A stretch of 64,000 bases of DNA from Adiantum capillus-veneris (GCA_014529385.2 CM043953.1:96291342-96355341); one strand, 5' to 3'. Shown: positions 37,756-48,739, counted from the first letter of the stretch. Numbers and translations are program-made. The notes: a model not told the origin generated them from the sequence alone.

Positions 37756-37845
37756 GAGCATTACCTGCTCCTTGCTTGAGGGCGCCGAAAAACTCAGATC
37801 TGAGATCTGAGTTTTTGGGCGCGCTCGGTTATTTTTTTACCCCAG
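36600..37845. other. CACTA 5' region, low-complexity and non-coding
   Basis: It contains repeated AACGTAAATCTAA-like units (36655-37045), four near-identical TCTCTCTTTTCCTCTCAATGTGTG-type units at 37355-37490, and CT, GT and GA microsatellites to 37750. It probably holds the promoter of the minus-strand genes. Frames here are repeat artefacts. Confidence 0.7.
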
Positions 37846-37848
37846 CCG

Positions 37849-37975
37849 GCGTCGCTATGAGCGTCGCAAATTTACAAAGAAATTTGCGACGCTCATAGCG
37901 ACGCTTATAGCGACGCTCATAGCGACGCCGGGAATTTTTTTTTGGAGCGTCGTTGTGTGAGCGTCGCTAATATGA
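37849..37975. repeat. CACTA right subterminal repeats with 25-bp hairpin
   Basis: About five AGCGACG motifs. Arms 37849-37873 and 37880-37904 are perfect 25-bp inverted repeats around a 6-base loop. Confidence 0.9.
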
Positions 37976-37979
37976 AGAG

Positions 37980-37991
37980 CCTCTTGTAGTG
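37980..37991. repeat. CACTA terminal inverted repeat, right
   Basis: CCTCTTGTAGTG, followed by the CCA duplication. Confidence 0.95.
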
Positions 37992-37994
37992 CCA

Positions 37995-38468
37995 ATAGAA
38001 ATTGGGCACACCTTGTGGGCATCTGGCCTAGGGAGCTGACATGTGTCCCTCATTCCCTTTGTGTAAAGGGAGCCTGTGTGTGTGTGTGTGGCTTTCTCTC
38101 TCATCCCCTACCTTTAGGGCTCGCCCCCTCCCATGTAGAGATGTGCAAAGACATTTAGGGCACACACAAAGCATCCAATTTTCCCTAGGGTTGACCTTTG
38201 GACACAACCTTTGAATTTTGGAACCTTAGCATTTTGGAAGTCTTAATGGGCTGAACCTTAGGGTCTTTTTAGCCCATTGTTGCACATGGCTCTTTTGTAG
38301 ATGGCCCCCCCTTTGGATCCCTATTTTCCCTCCTTTGGATCCCTACTGTGGCCGGTTTGCTAGCTTAACCAATATTCTAGCTTTTTCTCCCCTGGCCTTC
38401 CCCACATTAAATGATCAGTTTAATATGAGAAAATCATTTAGGAGAATTAGATATTGATTATTATGACA
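37995..38468 (-). repeat. gypsy-2 3' LTR, inner part
   Basis: Continues the LTR after the CACTA insertion and ends TATTATGACA, like 45561-45570. Confidence 0.93.
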
Positions 38469-38481
38469 TTACCTCTCTCTT
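38469..38481 (-). promoter_or_regulatory. Polypurine tract of gypsy-2
   Basis: The minus strand reads AAGAGAGAGGTAA directly before the LTR start TGTCATAAT. Confidence 0.8.
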
Positions 38482-38824
38482 GAAATCATAGTCGTCCTCG
38501 ACTATGGTGTAGAGAAGATAAAGCATGTTCATGGGTCCTTTTCTTAGCGGGTAGAGGATCCCTATGTTACCCTACGACATCATTCCACAATGGATGACTA
38601 GTCCATTTGGTGCTTGAGAGCCTGAGGGTGCCGCAAGCATGTCTGCACATTAGTCCTATCAGTCTTCCATAGTAGAGTGACAAGCTCTACTTGGTGTTTG
38701 GGAGATGTCGTCTCCGCAAACTTGATCTAAGCATGCATACTACTTCATTTTTGTGCACAAATAAAGAAAAAGAGAGTCTTATAAGACAAAACTTTTGTTC
38801 ATTTTTAACATTTTGTACATTTTC
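38482..38824. other. gypsy-2 3' untranslated region
   Basis: About 340 bp between the pol stop and polypurine tract, with no coding signal. Confidence 0.6.
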
Positions 38825-41800
38825 TTACTCTTGGGAAGCATTGTAAGCATTGACATGGTTCAGGTTATCCTTTAATTGTATGCCTTGCATCCATCTAGCA
38901 TCTTCAAAAGAATAATTCTTAAACTTAATAAGATATCGTCGGATAGTCTTACCGCCTCTTGGTACCTTGTCTTCATGTCGGAGAATGGACTCGGGCTGCA
39001 GCACCTCTTCTTGGTCCTCGATCTTCGGTGGGTCTTCAATAGTTGGTTCTTGAGGTGGATCTCCTTTGTAAGGCTTTAATAGGCTCACATGAAAAGCATT
39101 GTGTATGAGCCAATGATTGGGAAACTTGAGTTGATAGGCCATCTCATTGATTGGCCTAAGAATCTGAAAGGGACCATAGTACCTTTTTGCTAGTTTAGCA
39201 TAGTACTTTTGGTGACCCGTAGGATTCTTGCCCGTTGTGTGCCTTAATCGAGCCTTGGGAAACTTTAACAAGACCCAATCGTTTTCTTTAAAGGCTTGGG
39301 CTCTTCTGTGCTTGTCAACAGCAGCCTTTTGCCTTTGCTGTGAGATAGAGATAGCATCCTTAATCTTTTGGAAAGATTCATGTAGGTCTCGGCTATACTC
39401 ATCTGCAGCGAAGATCTTCCCATGTACCTTAAGTAGCAAGGGACTTTTTCATCTTCCCTCAATTACCTCGAAAGGTGCTTTTCCCGTGGAAGTATGTACA
39501 GTGTTATTGTAAGCATACTCCACTAAGGGTAAGTACTTCTCCCATTGGGATCTTTGATCTACTTCCGTTACATAGGCTTTTAGTAGATCGAGAATGGTTA
39601 GGTTAGCTATTTCACTTTGGCCATCAGTTTGTGGATGATAGGCCGAAGAGAAGTTTAGCCTTGTTCCTAAATTCCCAAAAAGACCCTTCCAAAAATTACT
39701 GGTCATTCTAGGATCTCTATCCGACACTATGGACATGGGCAAGCCATGGTACTTGAAAATTTGTGAAATAAAGAGGGTTGCCATTTGATGGGCTTTGATA
39801 GTCTTTTTGACAGGTATAAAATGAGCTTGTTTACTAAACCTATCTACTATCGTCCATATTCCCATGGATAGATAGGTAGGCCAATAGAAATATGTTTCAG
39901 TTCCCTTTAAGGTAGACTGAATCCCTCTATGCCCCTCATAAGGTGGAGCATGAGATTCATACATTACTTTCTCACGTAGTGAGTTAGTAACGCATAGTCT
40001 ATTGCCATAGAGAAGATAACCATCTTGTAAAGTAAATGGTTCTTCTTTCTTCCCTAATGCAAGGGCTGAAATCACATCTCTAAAATCGGGATCAATAGCA
40101 TACTCATCTATCATTGAAGATAGATCATTGTGAGTTGCTATGGAAACCGCATTCACTCTCGGCTGTCTTCAGAGTGCATCAACTACTTGATTATGCTTGC
40201 CAGCAATGTGAGCAATATGAAAATGAAATTGCGAAAGGAAATTTGCCCACCTCATTTGTTTGTCGGAGAGCTTGGTTTGCGTCATGAAGTACTTAAGACT
40301 TTGATGATCTGTTCGCAGAATGAAAGGAGTCCCCAATAAATAGTGCTTCCATGAGTCTAAGGCATGTAGAACTGCAAGGAGCTCCTTTTCGTATATGCCT
40401 AGAGCTTGCTCAACAGGGTCGAGCCTTCGACTCTCATAGCCTATGGCGTGCCCTTCTTGGAGAAAAACAGCTCCAAGGCAATCACCACAAGCATCGCATT
40501 GGACCTCAAATGGTTTTGAGAGATCCGGTAGTGTAAGCACAGGTTGAGAGATAAGCTTTTCTTTAAGCTTTTCGAAAGCATTGTTCTCCTTAGCAGACCA
40601 TGTATACCTAACGCTTTTCTTTGTTAGGTCATGTAATGGTCCTGCAATTTGTGAGAACTTTTCTATGAAGCGTCTATAGTATGCACACATACCTATGAAG
40701 CTTCTTAGTTCATGAAGATTCCTTGGTTTAGGCCATCCTTTTATTACCTCTAACTTGGATGGATCCATTTGGATGCCATCTTGAGAGATAATATGACCTA
40801 AATACTGAATCTCTTGCAAGAAAAATTCACTTTTCTTTCGATTAACATAAAGTTTATTCTCTCTTAAAACTTGAAATATTACCCGGAGGTGTTGCTTGTG
40901 TTCCTCCAATAAATTAGAGTAGATGATAATATCATCAAAGAACACTCCAGTGAAGGTTCGATGAGGCCTGAACAGCTTCTCCATCAAGCGGTTGAATGTG
41001 GCTGGTGCATTGGTCAAGCCAAAAGGCATGACAATGTATTCGTAAAGACAAAATGTAGTACGAAATGCGGTCATTACAATGTCTTGATCAACTATCCTTA
41101 TTTGATGATATCGACTTTTTAGGTCAACCCTACTGAAGTAGGTCGATCCTTGTAGCTTATCAAATAGGTCTTCTACCCGTGGAACGGGAAACCTATTCTT
41201 GATAGTGATCCTATTTAGTGCTCTATAGTTGACACACATACGATATGTGCCGTCTTTCTTTTGCACTAATAGCACAGGTGAGCAAAATGGAGATGAGCTT
41301 AGCCTAACCATACCCTTCTCAACTAACTCATGCACTTGCCGCATAATCTCCTTTTGTTGAGCTTGAGAAACTCTATAAGGAGGTTTATTAGGCGGTGAAC
41401 TTCCAGGAAGAAGTTCAATTGCATGGTCATCATTACCTCATTTAGGAGGTAGCTCACAAGGGATGTCGTCAATAAAAACATCTTGAAACCCCTTGAGAAA
41501 ATTGGATAACTCTAATTCCTTTTGGTTGCTTTTATTTTCTTTTGCTAAAGCATTAGGTTCATTTTGAGAGTATTTAACAAAAATCATGTACACGGAAATA
41601 GAGCTCTTTATTGACTTGTTAAAAGCTGGTGTATGTACAATGGGGATGGTGTTACCCATTTCCTTAGCATCTATATACATGTCTTTTTCCCTGAACTTAA
41701 AGGAGATTCTCCTTTCAGGAAATTTAACATCGGCAGCCAGGCGGTCAAACCATGGTGCCCCTAGGATTACATCCTCATGCTTGAGAGGAGAGATAAAGAA

Positions 41801-42415
41801 GTCCTCTTTGTCCACATAGCCTTGGACATGAAGCCTCAATTTCCCGATTAAGGGAGTGATTGAAGGTTCTTGCCCCTTGAAGGCACTGTCTGCGGGTAGG
41901 ACATCTCCCATCTCGTAGGATTGTATTCCTAGCTTGGTGGCCAACTCTATAGATATAAAATTGTGAGTAGAACCAGGGTCAAAGAGAATAAAAGCATCAT
42001 GTTCTCTTACCTTTCCCCAAGCATGGCATAGAGGAGATCCTTTGTGGTGAGTTTGGTGAGTCTCCTCCTCTTGGATTTCAACCAAGGAAGCTCTAGGAGG
42101 ATTTTGGCGGTTGTTCTTTTGGGGACAAGCGCGGTAAGCATGCCCTTGTTCGCCGCACTTGAAACACCGGTTATCCTTACGATAACGCTCAAGCTCTTCA
42201 GGAAAGAGTTTATTCTTACCTTTGTAAACTCCCTTCTCTTTAGCTTTGTTGGAGTTGCCCTTAGGAGACTTTTGGAAATTGTCCTTCCCCTTAGGCTCAT
42301 TGGAACCCTTGTTTTCCGAGGGCTTATTATTTCTTTTTGCCCCCGTTTGGAAATTGATTCGAGAGGAGACCATAGTGTGGTCTTTGGGAGTTGACATACT
42401 CCGCCATTTCTTCGG
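38825..42415 (-). pseudogene. Ty3/gypsy chromovirus pol with chromodomain (gypsy-2)
   Basis: Same frame as gag. In order: CCHC knuckle CFKCGEQGHAYRAC, protease FILFDPGSTHNFIS (DPG instead of DSG), reverse transcriptase with VPRVEDLFDKLQGSTYFSRV, MPFGLTNAPATF and FFDDIIIYS, RNase H with TDHQSLKYF, integrase with HAPPYEGHRG, GIWTIVDRFSKQAHF, SDRDPRM and HPQTDGQSE, then GPFQILRPI and a C-terminal chromodomain (QPESILRHEDK...YLIKFKNYSFEDARW). Lesions: TGA at 41438, 40169 and 39449, and an in-frame gap in integrase after ETYFYWPTY. The gap removes the CC half of the zinc finger and the first catalytic Asp. The chromodomain normally guides insertion to marked chromatin. Confidence 0.93.
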
Positions 42416-43564
42416 TTAAGCCCGCACAAAATTGTTGCTTTTGCTCTCCAAAATCCAACTTTTTGAAGAAGTGGCTTTGAGTTGCAGGTCCCAAAACTTG
42501 TCTACATATTTGTGGATAGATTCATTGGGAGAGAGCTTTAAGCGTCGCCATTCGGTGAGTACTTTGTCTTTGGCATCGGTGGCCAAAAACTCCTTCATAA
42601 TGGAAGCTCTTAAAGCTTTCCATGTTCGTGGAGCTTCACCGTTGGCTCGTAGGCTAGACGACCATTGTCTGGCGGACTTTTGAAAGTGCATAGCTACATG
42701 GCATAGCTTAGAGGACTCCGTGAAGCCCTCATCTCCAAATGCCACATCGAATTGTTGGATAAAGGCCAAGACTTTGTCCGTAGCACCAAAGGTACCATCA
42801 TAGGTAAGGAAAGAGATGCTCTTCCCTCCATCTTTGAATTTATTCAACTTGGACGACCTCTTCCATGCGGCACAGGATTTCCTATGACCTCTTCTTTTTG
42901 ATGGTTCAAAGGTTGCACCATCACTTTCTTCAGAAGGTGAAGAATTTGAAGAAGGTGGAGAAGAGGGTGACCTCTTTCTCGCCTTTTTCTTGTCTTGATC
43001 TTTGTCGTCTTCACCATAGCTTTCATAAGAGGAAGAGGATGAAGAATATGGAGAAGAGGGTGTCCTCTTTCTCGCCTTTTTCTTCTCTTGATTTTTATCA
43101 TCCCTCTTTGAATTATGGCATGGAGAAGAGTGTGATGGTCTTCTCCGCTTTGGTGGTGATGGAGAGACTTTAGCACGCCGTCTTCGTGGAGCCATCTCTG
43201 CCGAGGTGGCGGGAGACTCGCTTCTTTCTCGTTCCTTTGGTGGAGGCTCTTGAGTTCTCCTTTGGGAAGGAGATGCATCATCAAGAAGTAAATTCTTGAG
43301 CCCTTCATATGGATTCTCTTCTTCTTCCCGAATCAGAGAGAGACCTCTTTTGGTAGTCTCACAAGGAGGCTTCCTAGGTGTTCTCTCATCATGGTGATGA
43401 GCTTGGGGAATCACGTGAGCACGGAGCTGCCGTTGCACTTCACTTTGGAGAGATGGATTGCCCATGGCTTGTTGAAGCCTAGAAACAAGATAGTTAACAA
43501 GCATTGAAGCATCATTAGTAGCTTGCTCAACATTAATTTCACTCTCTTTACTATTGTCAGCCAT
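42416..43564 (-). pseudogene. Ty3/gypsy gag (gypsy-2)
   Basis: Starts MADNSKESEINVEQ. The first half is a Ser/Arg/Pro/Lys-rich disordered region with two SSPSS-KKKARKR-type repeats; the second half is a retrotrans_gag capsid (LTYDGTFGATDKVLAFIQQF, then ESSKLCHVAMHFQKSARQW, RRLKLSPNESIHKYVDKFWDLQL). After about 42475 the capsid continues in another frame (KKLDFGEQKQQFCAGLTEEM) and returns to the first frame near 42385, so two compensating indels are present, and a TAA falls between them. The long basic N-terminal extension is larger than in most chromovirus gags. Confidence 0.88.
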
Positions 43565-43968
43565 TCTAACAACTTTTAGGTGTAAACTTTTTAGGTGTAC
43601 TTTGGCACTTCAAGCCCTAGTTGCTACTCCTCTTTACCCCTTTAGAAAAAAGCACTCAAGCTACTGTACCCGCGGCTCGAATACCATTAATTGCAAGGAA
43701 TAGAAGAGAGGGTCTTTCGACACCAAAACAGCACCGGCTCCTGTCAAGCTTCTAATAGCTCAATAGTGGTTAAGCCGTAGGCAAGCCCCGTAGGACTCCA
43801 CTATTAAGACCATATCACTCAACGGTGATACCCCGTTAACTGCACGAAGGCAGGCGCACTGCAACGCTGAAAAATCCCTATTCTACTTACTCACAGGCAA
43901 TTAATAATACCAACCATTTGTAGCTAGCTTGAGGACCTCCCTTCTTGAGCAACAAAGAGAAACCTTGA

Positions 43969-43980
43969 TCTCTGATACCA
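43969..43980 (-). promoter_or_regulatory. Primer binding site of gypsy-2
   Basis: The minus strand reads TGGTATCAGAGA one base after the LTR, 11 of 12 matching initiator-Met tRNA. Confidence 0.85.
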
Positions 43981-43981
43981 A

Positions 43982-45570
43982 TGTAACATTTAATGGCCTA
44001 ATAACTTATGTGTAGCGGAAACTAGCATGAACATAGTGGGCATTTCATTAGAATAGATTCCTAATGAGAATTACAAGAGTGCTTGGGTGGAGAGAGCAGC
44101 AAAAAGCATAACACCTAGTCAGATAGCATCGACAATACTTTCAAAAGAGAGAGAAATTAAGCTATTGACAACAGTTGAGGACCGGATTTTCATGGAGCCG
44201 GTCCACCCTCCAAAAGGCTTTGTATTATGGTTTCTCCCATCAAGAGAGACATTATACAATACAATTCTTTGTGTTCCTTCAAGACTAGCTAGTGCAATGA
44301 AGATGGAAACTTCATGCACTAAGCAAAACACTTAACAAACACAACTTGAATTATCCCCGTTCTCAAACCCAAGACCTCACACACCTTCGAAGATGGTGAG
44401 AGCAAGCAGGGTATGAGAGTAGATTGAGAGGAAGAAGAAGTATCTTATGAGAAAGATGTACATCTCCTCACATAATCACTCATATGTAGCATAGCTTAGC
44501 TTAGAAATTAGCTTGGTAGAGGAGATGAGCATGCATTGAAGCTTGGCTCTTGATTGGATTTGCATCCACATGCCAAGAGAGTGTTGATGTAGGTTTCTAT
44601 CTCACAAGCTTGGAGTAGGTGATGAGTTCTCCATTAAAGCTTGGGAAGAGATAGTATTTTCTTTCTTCACACATGAGCTTGTGTGTGTGTGTGTGTGTGA
44701 TAATGCCTTGCAAAAATCAGCCCCCTCTCTCTCTTGGGCGAGCCCTCTTGCTAATTGCTTTTGCTGAAGCCTCATTGGCCCTCCCCAAGTCAAGCCAATT
44801 ACAATTAAGCAGCACAAGTGATAGCCTTCTGACATGTGTCCCCCTTTCCCCTTTTGCGAGAGCTTTAGGTAATTAAATAATTAAACTAAACTCTCATTGG
44901 ACCCCTTTGCCTCCTGGCCAATAGGAATCAGGCAAGCCATGGGGCTCCTGAATGCTCATTGGACCCCTTGGGAGACTGCCCAATAGTCTTCTAGGAGACT
45001 TAATTCTCATTGGTTTCTTTTATTAAATGTTTTTAAATTAATTAAACTACATTTACTCTAGCTTAATTCTCATTGGTCCACTTCAAGGGTCATCCAATAG
45101 AAATTGGGCACACCTTGTGGGCATCTGGCCTAGGGAGCTGACATGTGTCCCTCATTCCCTTTGTGTAAAGGGAGCCTGTGTGTGTGTGTGTGGCTTTCTC
45201 TCTCATCCCCTACCTTTAGGGCTCGCCCCCTCCCATGTAGGGATGTGCAAAGACTTTTAGGGCACACACAAAGCATCCAATTTTCCCTAGGGTTGACCTT
45301 TGGACACAACCTTTGAATTTTGGAACGTTAACATTTTGGAAGTCTTAATGGGCTAAACCTTAGGGTCTTTTTAGCCCATTGTTGCACATGGCTCTTTTGC
45401 ATATGGCCCCCCCTTTGGATCCCTATTTTCCCTCCTTTGGATCCCAACTGTGGCCGGTCTACTACCTTAACCAATATTCTAGCTTTTTCTCCCTTGGCCT
45501 TCCCCACATTAAATGATCAGTTTAATATGAGAAAATCATTTAGGAGAATTAGATATTGATTATTATGACA
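43982..45570 (-). repeat. gypsy-2 5' LTR (1,589 bp)
   Basis: Plus strand TGTAACATTT to TATTATGACA, uninterrupted. It contains the CACTA empty site at 45094-45096. Confidence 0.95.
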
Positions 45571-45720
45571 AGATAAGTGCTCCTTTTTCTTCCAAACGTT
45601 TTTCATGTTAGGTTCCTAATTCATAGATGCTCGATTTTGTGCTCGAATCCTTGGAACCGTCTTCTGTTTCTTTGGTAAAGTTTTAGATACTCAGATCTGA
45701 TTTGGTTATCCACAAGTTGT
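45571..45720. other. Short flank between gypsy-2 and copia-2
   Basis: 150 bp of non-LTR sequence. If copia-2 is removed it joins 50893 onward, so it is probably part of gypsy-3 or its flank. Confidence 0.5.
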
Positions 45721-45725
45721 GCTTT

Positions 45726-45952
45726 TGTTACCAGATACATGTGGTAGTGATGTGTGTGAACACACTAGGACTGCCGGGGCATTTTTTCCCTCTTTAGGAG
45801 GTTTTTTCCCCCGTGCATTGTATATACGCCCATCACTCTAGGGCTATCTATCTTTCCATTGCACACTAAGTAATACACTCTCTATTGTATTCCTTGAGCT
45901 TCCTTCGTCTTCTCCAAGCTGTGTGTGTTTCTCTGCAACCCTAATTCCAACA
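45726..45952 (+). repeat. 5' LTR of copia-2
   Basis: TGTTACCAGA to TTCCAACA, with TATA-like TGTATATACG at about 45819-45828. Confidence 0.95.
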
Positions 45953-45954
45953 AT

Positions 45955-45965
45955 TGGTATCCGAG
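45955..45965 (+). promoter_or_regulatory. Primer binding site of copia-2
   Basis: TGGTATCCGAG, two bases after the LTR: the initiator-Met type with one mismatch. Confidence 0.8.
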
Positions 45966-46314
45966 TAGGTCGCGTCCTCCCGGGGTCAGTCGCCAGCTGC
46001 TCCAGCTCACGCCTGCTCACTTTCTCCGATTTCAGTGAGCTTTGGCGAGCGTTCGCAGGTCGACAAATATTTTGGGTAAACTCGAAGAGCTCGGTCTGCT
46101 CAGAATTTTGATTTGGGCTCATTTCGGCCTCCGTTTCCACTATAGTCAGTACTGCACATGCTAATTCGTCATTTTGTGCAAAATTTCTGTCAGTGCCGTT
46201 TTCTACATAACAGGTGCCTTATAGTCTTCTACGGTTTGTGCTATATAGCACAGGTTTTTCCCGCTCCATTTCTCCTATTTTCAGGTAATTTTCACATCAG
46301 GTGCAGCATTTACC

Positions 46315-47373
46315 ATGGCTGACAACAACAACACAGATGTGTTCAAGATGTTTGCTTCTAAGGACAGGTTGGATGGGGAAAACTACTCTATGTGGGCTTA
46401 TATGATGCAACATGTTCTTGTGTCAAAAGGTGTCTAGAACATTGTGCAGGGCATTGATGTACGTCCTGGTTCTGAGGATGTAGGCGATGTTGAGGATGTT
46501 GCAGGTCTTGCTACAAGGATTGCAACTGTTAGAGTTGTTTTGCCTACGACAGAACAAGCTCGTTGGGATGTTAAGGATGCGCAGGCTCATGCATTGATTG
46601 CGTTGTCTGTGAAGCGCACCATTGTTCCTCACATACGTTCAGCAAAATCAGCAAAACAAGCTTGGGATATTTTAGCAGGTCTTTATGCAAGCCGCAATGA
46701 GGCTTAAATTGCTTTGCTGCGTAAAGAGCTGGAGTCGAAGATTATGCATGAGGAAGATGATATGGACACTTTCCTTGCTAGTGTCAAGGATATCAATGAG
46801 CGGCTTATTTCTGCAAGTGAAGTCATTTCAGATAGTTCCCTTATGTAGACTGTTCTTGATGCCTTACCAGATTCCTACCAGACTTTTGCTAGTACTTGGA
46901 GACTGATGACCCAAGGAAATCCAGAAGTTGTCAAGTTTGATGCATTATGCACATTGCTGTTGCAACAGTCACTTTCCACAAAAAACAGGACTTGGCAGCG
47001 TGTAGTTGAACAGGCTTTTATTGCTTCTCAAAGAAAGGGTGGTAACAGTAATGCAACCACTTCTTATGGTTTTGCTGCCAGTGGAAAAAATTATGTTCCT
47101 AATGCTTCTGCTAGCAGCAATTCGTCTGGAAATTCTGGTGATAAGGGCAAAAAGAAGATGCGTTGCCATTATTGTAAAGCCAATGATCACTTGATCAAGT
47201 CGTGTCCTAAGTTGAAGGCCAAAGAGGCTAAGAAGAAAGAGGGTGGTTCCACTACAAATGCACCCATTGTTGAGTCTTCTGTGAAAAGAGACTGTGTTGC
47301 TGATGTTGATGTAGAATGGGTTTTTAGCACAGAGTGCACTTACAATCCTGTTGTCCATGATGCATGCTTGTGA
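46315..47373 (+). pseudogene. Ty1/copia gag (copia-2)
   Basis: ATG at 46315 opens MADNNNTDVFKMFASKDRL, then LDGENYSMWAYMMQHVL, the start of the UBN2-type copia gag. The capsid continues through KAWDIL-like and LPDSYQTFAS motifs. The CCHC knuckle CHYCKANDHLIKSC is at about 47162-47203. In-frame stops at 46435, 46705 and 46846 kill it. The TGA at 47371 ends gag 24 bases before the protease region and is conserved in copia-1, which makes it a possible programmed stop. Confidence 0.9.
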
Positions 47374-48735
47374 GTTGGTGCTGCAGATTCACATGTGTGG
47401 TATTTTGACAGTGGTGCTACAAAGCACATTACCTCACAGCGTGAATTGTTTACCTCTCTTGAGTCTGTCCCTCATGGGAATTCAGTCACTTGTGCCAACA
47501 ACGCCTCTTATCCAGTTCAGGGAGTTGGAAAGATTGTGCTCACTGCTGCTAATGGAAGTTCCTTCACACTTGTTGATGCACTTTATGTACCTGGGATCAA
47601 GAAGAATCTCTTGTCTGTATCCGCACTTTCTAGACTTGGACTTGTAGTCAAATTTGGGGATGACATATGTACAGTTCATGATCTCAGTTTTGGTGATGAA
47701 ATTGTTGCATATGGCCTTTTGTGCCGTGGGCTGTATAAGCTCACTTTTTATGACAAGTGTGGACAAAATTTTGCAAATGTTGTTGCAGATTCAAGGGCTA
47801 TTTCAGATGCAAAACTTTGGCATACACGTTTTGGTCATCTAAATTTTGCCAGTTTGCTGCGTTTGCAGAAATCTGATATGGTTGCTTCTTTGCCGCCTCT
47901 TGAAGCACCTGTCAAACATGTTTGTGAAGGCTGTATTTTGGGTAAGATGCAGCATTCTAAATTTCCAAAGGATGGTTCAGTTCGGGCCACATGCAGGTTG
48001 CAGCTTGTGCATAGTGATGTTTGTGGGCCCATGCAAACTCCGTCCTTGGGCAATTACCTGTACTTTGTGACTTTCATTGATGATTACTCCAGGCATGCAT
48101 GGGCATTTCTGCTTAAAGGGAAGTCCGAAGTTTTTATGTGCTTCAAACAATTTCTGGCTATGGCTGAAAATGTCTCGAAATGTACTATGGGCACCCTCCG
48201 TTCCGATCGAGGGGGGGAGTATATGTCTCATGAATTTAATGCATTTCTGGCTAATCATGGGATAAAACACCAATGTACAGTGCCTTATACACCTCAGCAA
48301 AACGGTGTTGCTGAGAGGAAAAACAGGTCACTGACGGAAATGGCACGATGTATGGTCAAAAGTCAAGCTTTGCCGCATTCTTTTTGTCTTGAGGCCATTA
48401 TGTGTGCCACTTATGTACTTAACAGGTGTCCTACGAAAGCTTTGCAGTCTATTACTCCAGATTAAGCATGGCATGATAGAAAGCCTTCTATTGAGCACAT
48501 GCGTGTTTTTCGCTATTTGGCATATTCTTTGGTGCCACAAGTGCAGCGAAGAAAATTGGATGATAAGGCCGTCAAATGTATTTTTGTTGGTTATAGTACT
48601 GAAAGCAAAGGTTACAGGTTGTATCATCCGCAAACAAAACATATTCTGGTTTCATGGGATGTAGTGTTTGTGGAAGATTCTGTTCAGGCCTTGTTGTCAT
48701 GTACTAGAGACAGTAATGTAAGCTCATAGGACATT
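47374..48735 (+). pseudogene. Ty1/copia protease and integrase (copia-2)
   Basis: The frame continues directly from gag. Protease: VWYFDSGATKHI near 47392. Integrase: the HHCC region (LWHTRFGHLN...CEGCILGK), core with HSDVCGP, RSDRGGEYMSHEF and PQQNGVAERKNRS, giving the D,D,E set. The TAA at 48463 follows LQSITPD and the TAG at 48727 lies after DSNVSS. The TAA is shared with copia-1; the TAG is private (CAG in copia-1). Confidence 0.92.
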
Positions 48736-48739
48736 TATG

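Larger units (their letters stand above)
30368..37991 (-). mobile_element. CACTA (En/Spm-type) DNA transposon, 7,624 bp
   Basis: Terminal inverted repeats CACTACAAGAGG at 30368-30379 and 37980-37991 are perfect over 12 bp. CCA is duplicated at 30365-30367 and 37992-37994, and the intact empty site with one CCA is at 45094-45096 in the sister LTR. Both ends carry many TAGCGACGC subterminal repeats. Two minus-strand genes are inside: a TNP2-type transposase and a smaller second gene. Each carries one or two disabling changes, so the copy is recently dead but could still respond in trans, since its ends look intact. Confidence 0.97.
29258..45570 (-). mobile_element. Ty3/gypsy chromovirus gypsy-2, with nested CACTA
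   Basis: Complete element: 1,589-bp 5' LTR (43982-45570), primer site, a single gag-pol frame (43564-38825), polypurine tract, and a 3' LTR in two parts (29258-30367 and 37995-38468) split by a CACTA transposon. After removing CACTA the two LTRs match base-for-base in length (1,584 bp), apart from five terminal bases (TGTAA) missing at 29258. LTRs differ by scattered substitutions, a few percent by eye. The right flank is AGATA and the left flank is copia-1; there is no target duplication, so the left edge is a rearrangement. Confidence 0.93.

Noticed and set aside
41940-41970. DPG in place of DSG in the gypsy-2 protease as a disabling change
   Set aside because: A Pro at this position is, as far as I recall, seen in other plant gypsy proteins, so it is not safe to call it a lesion.
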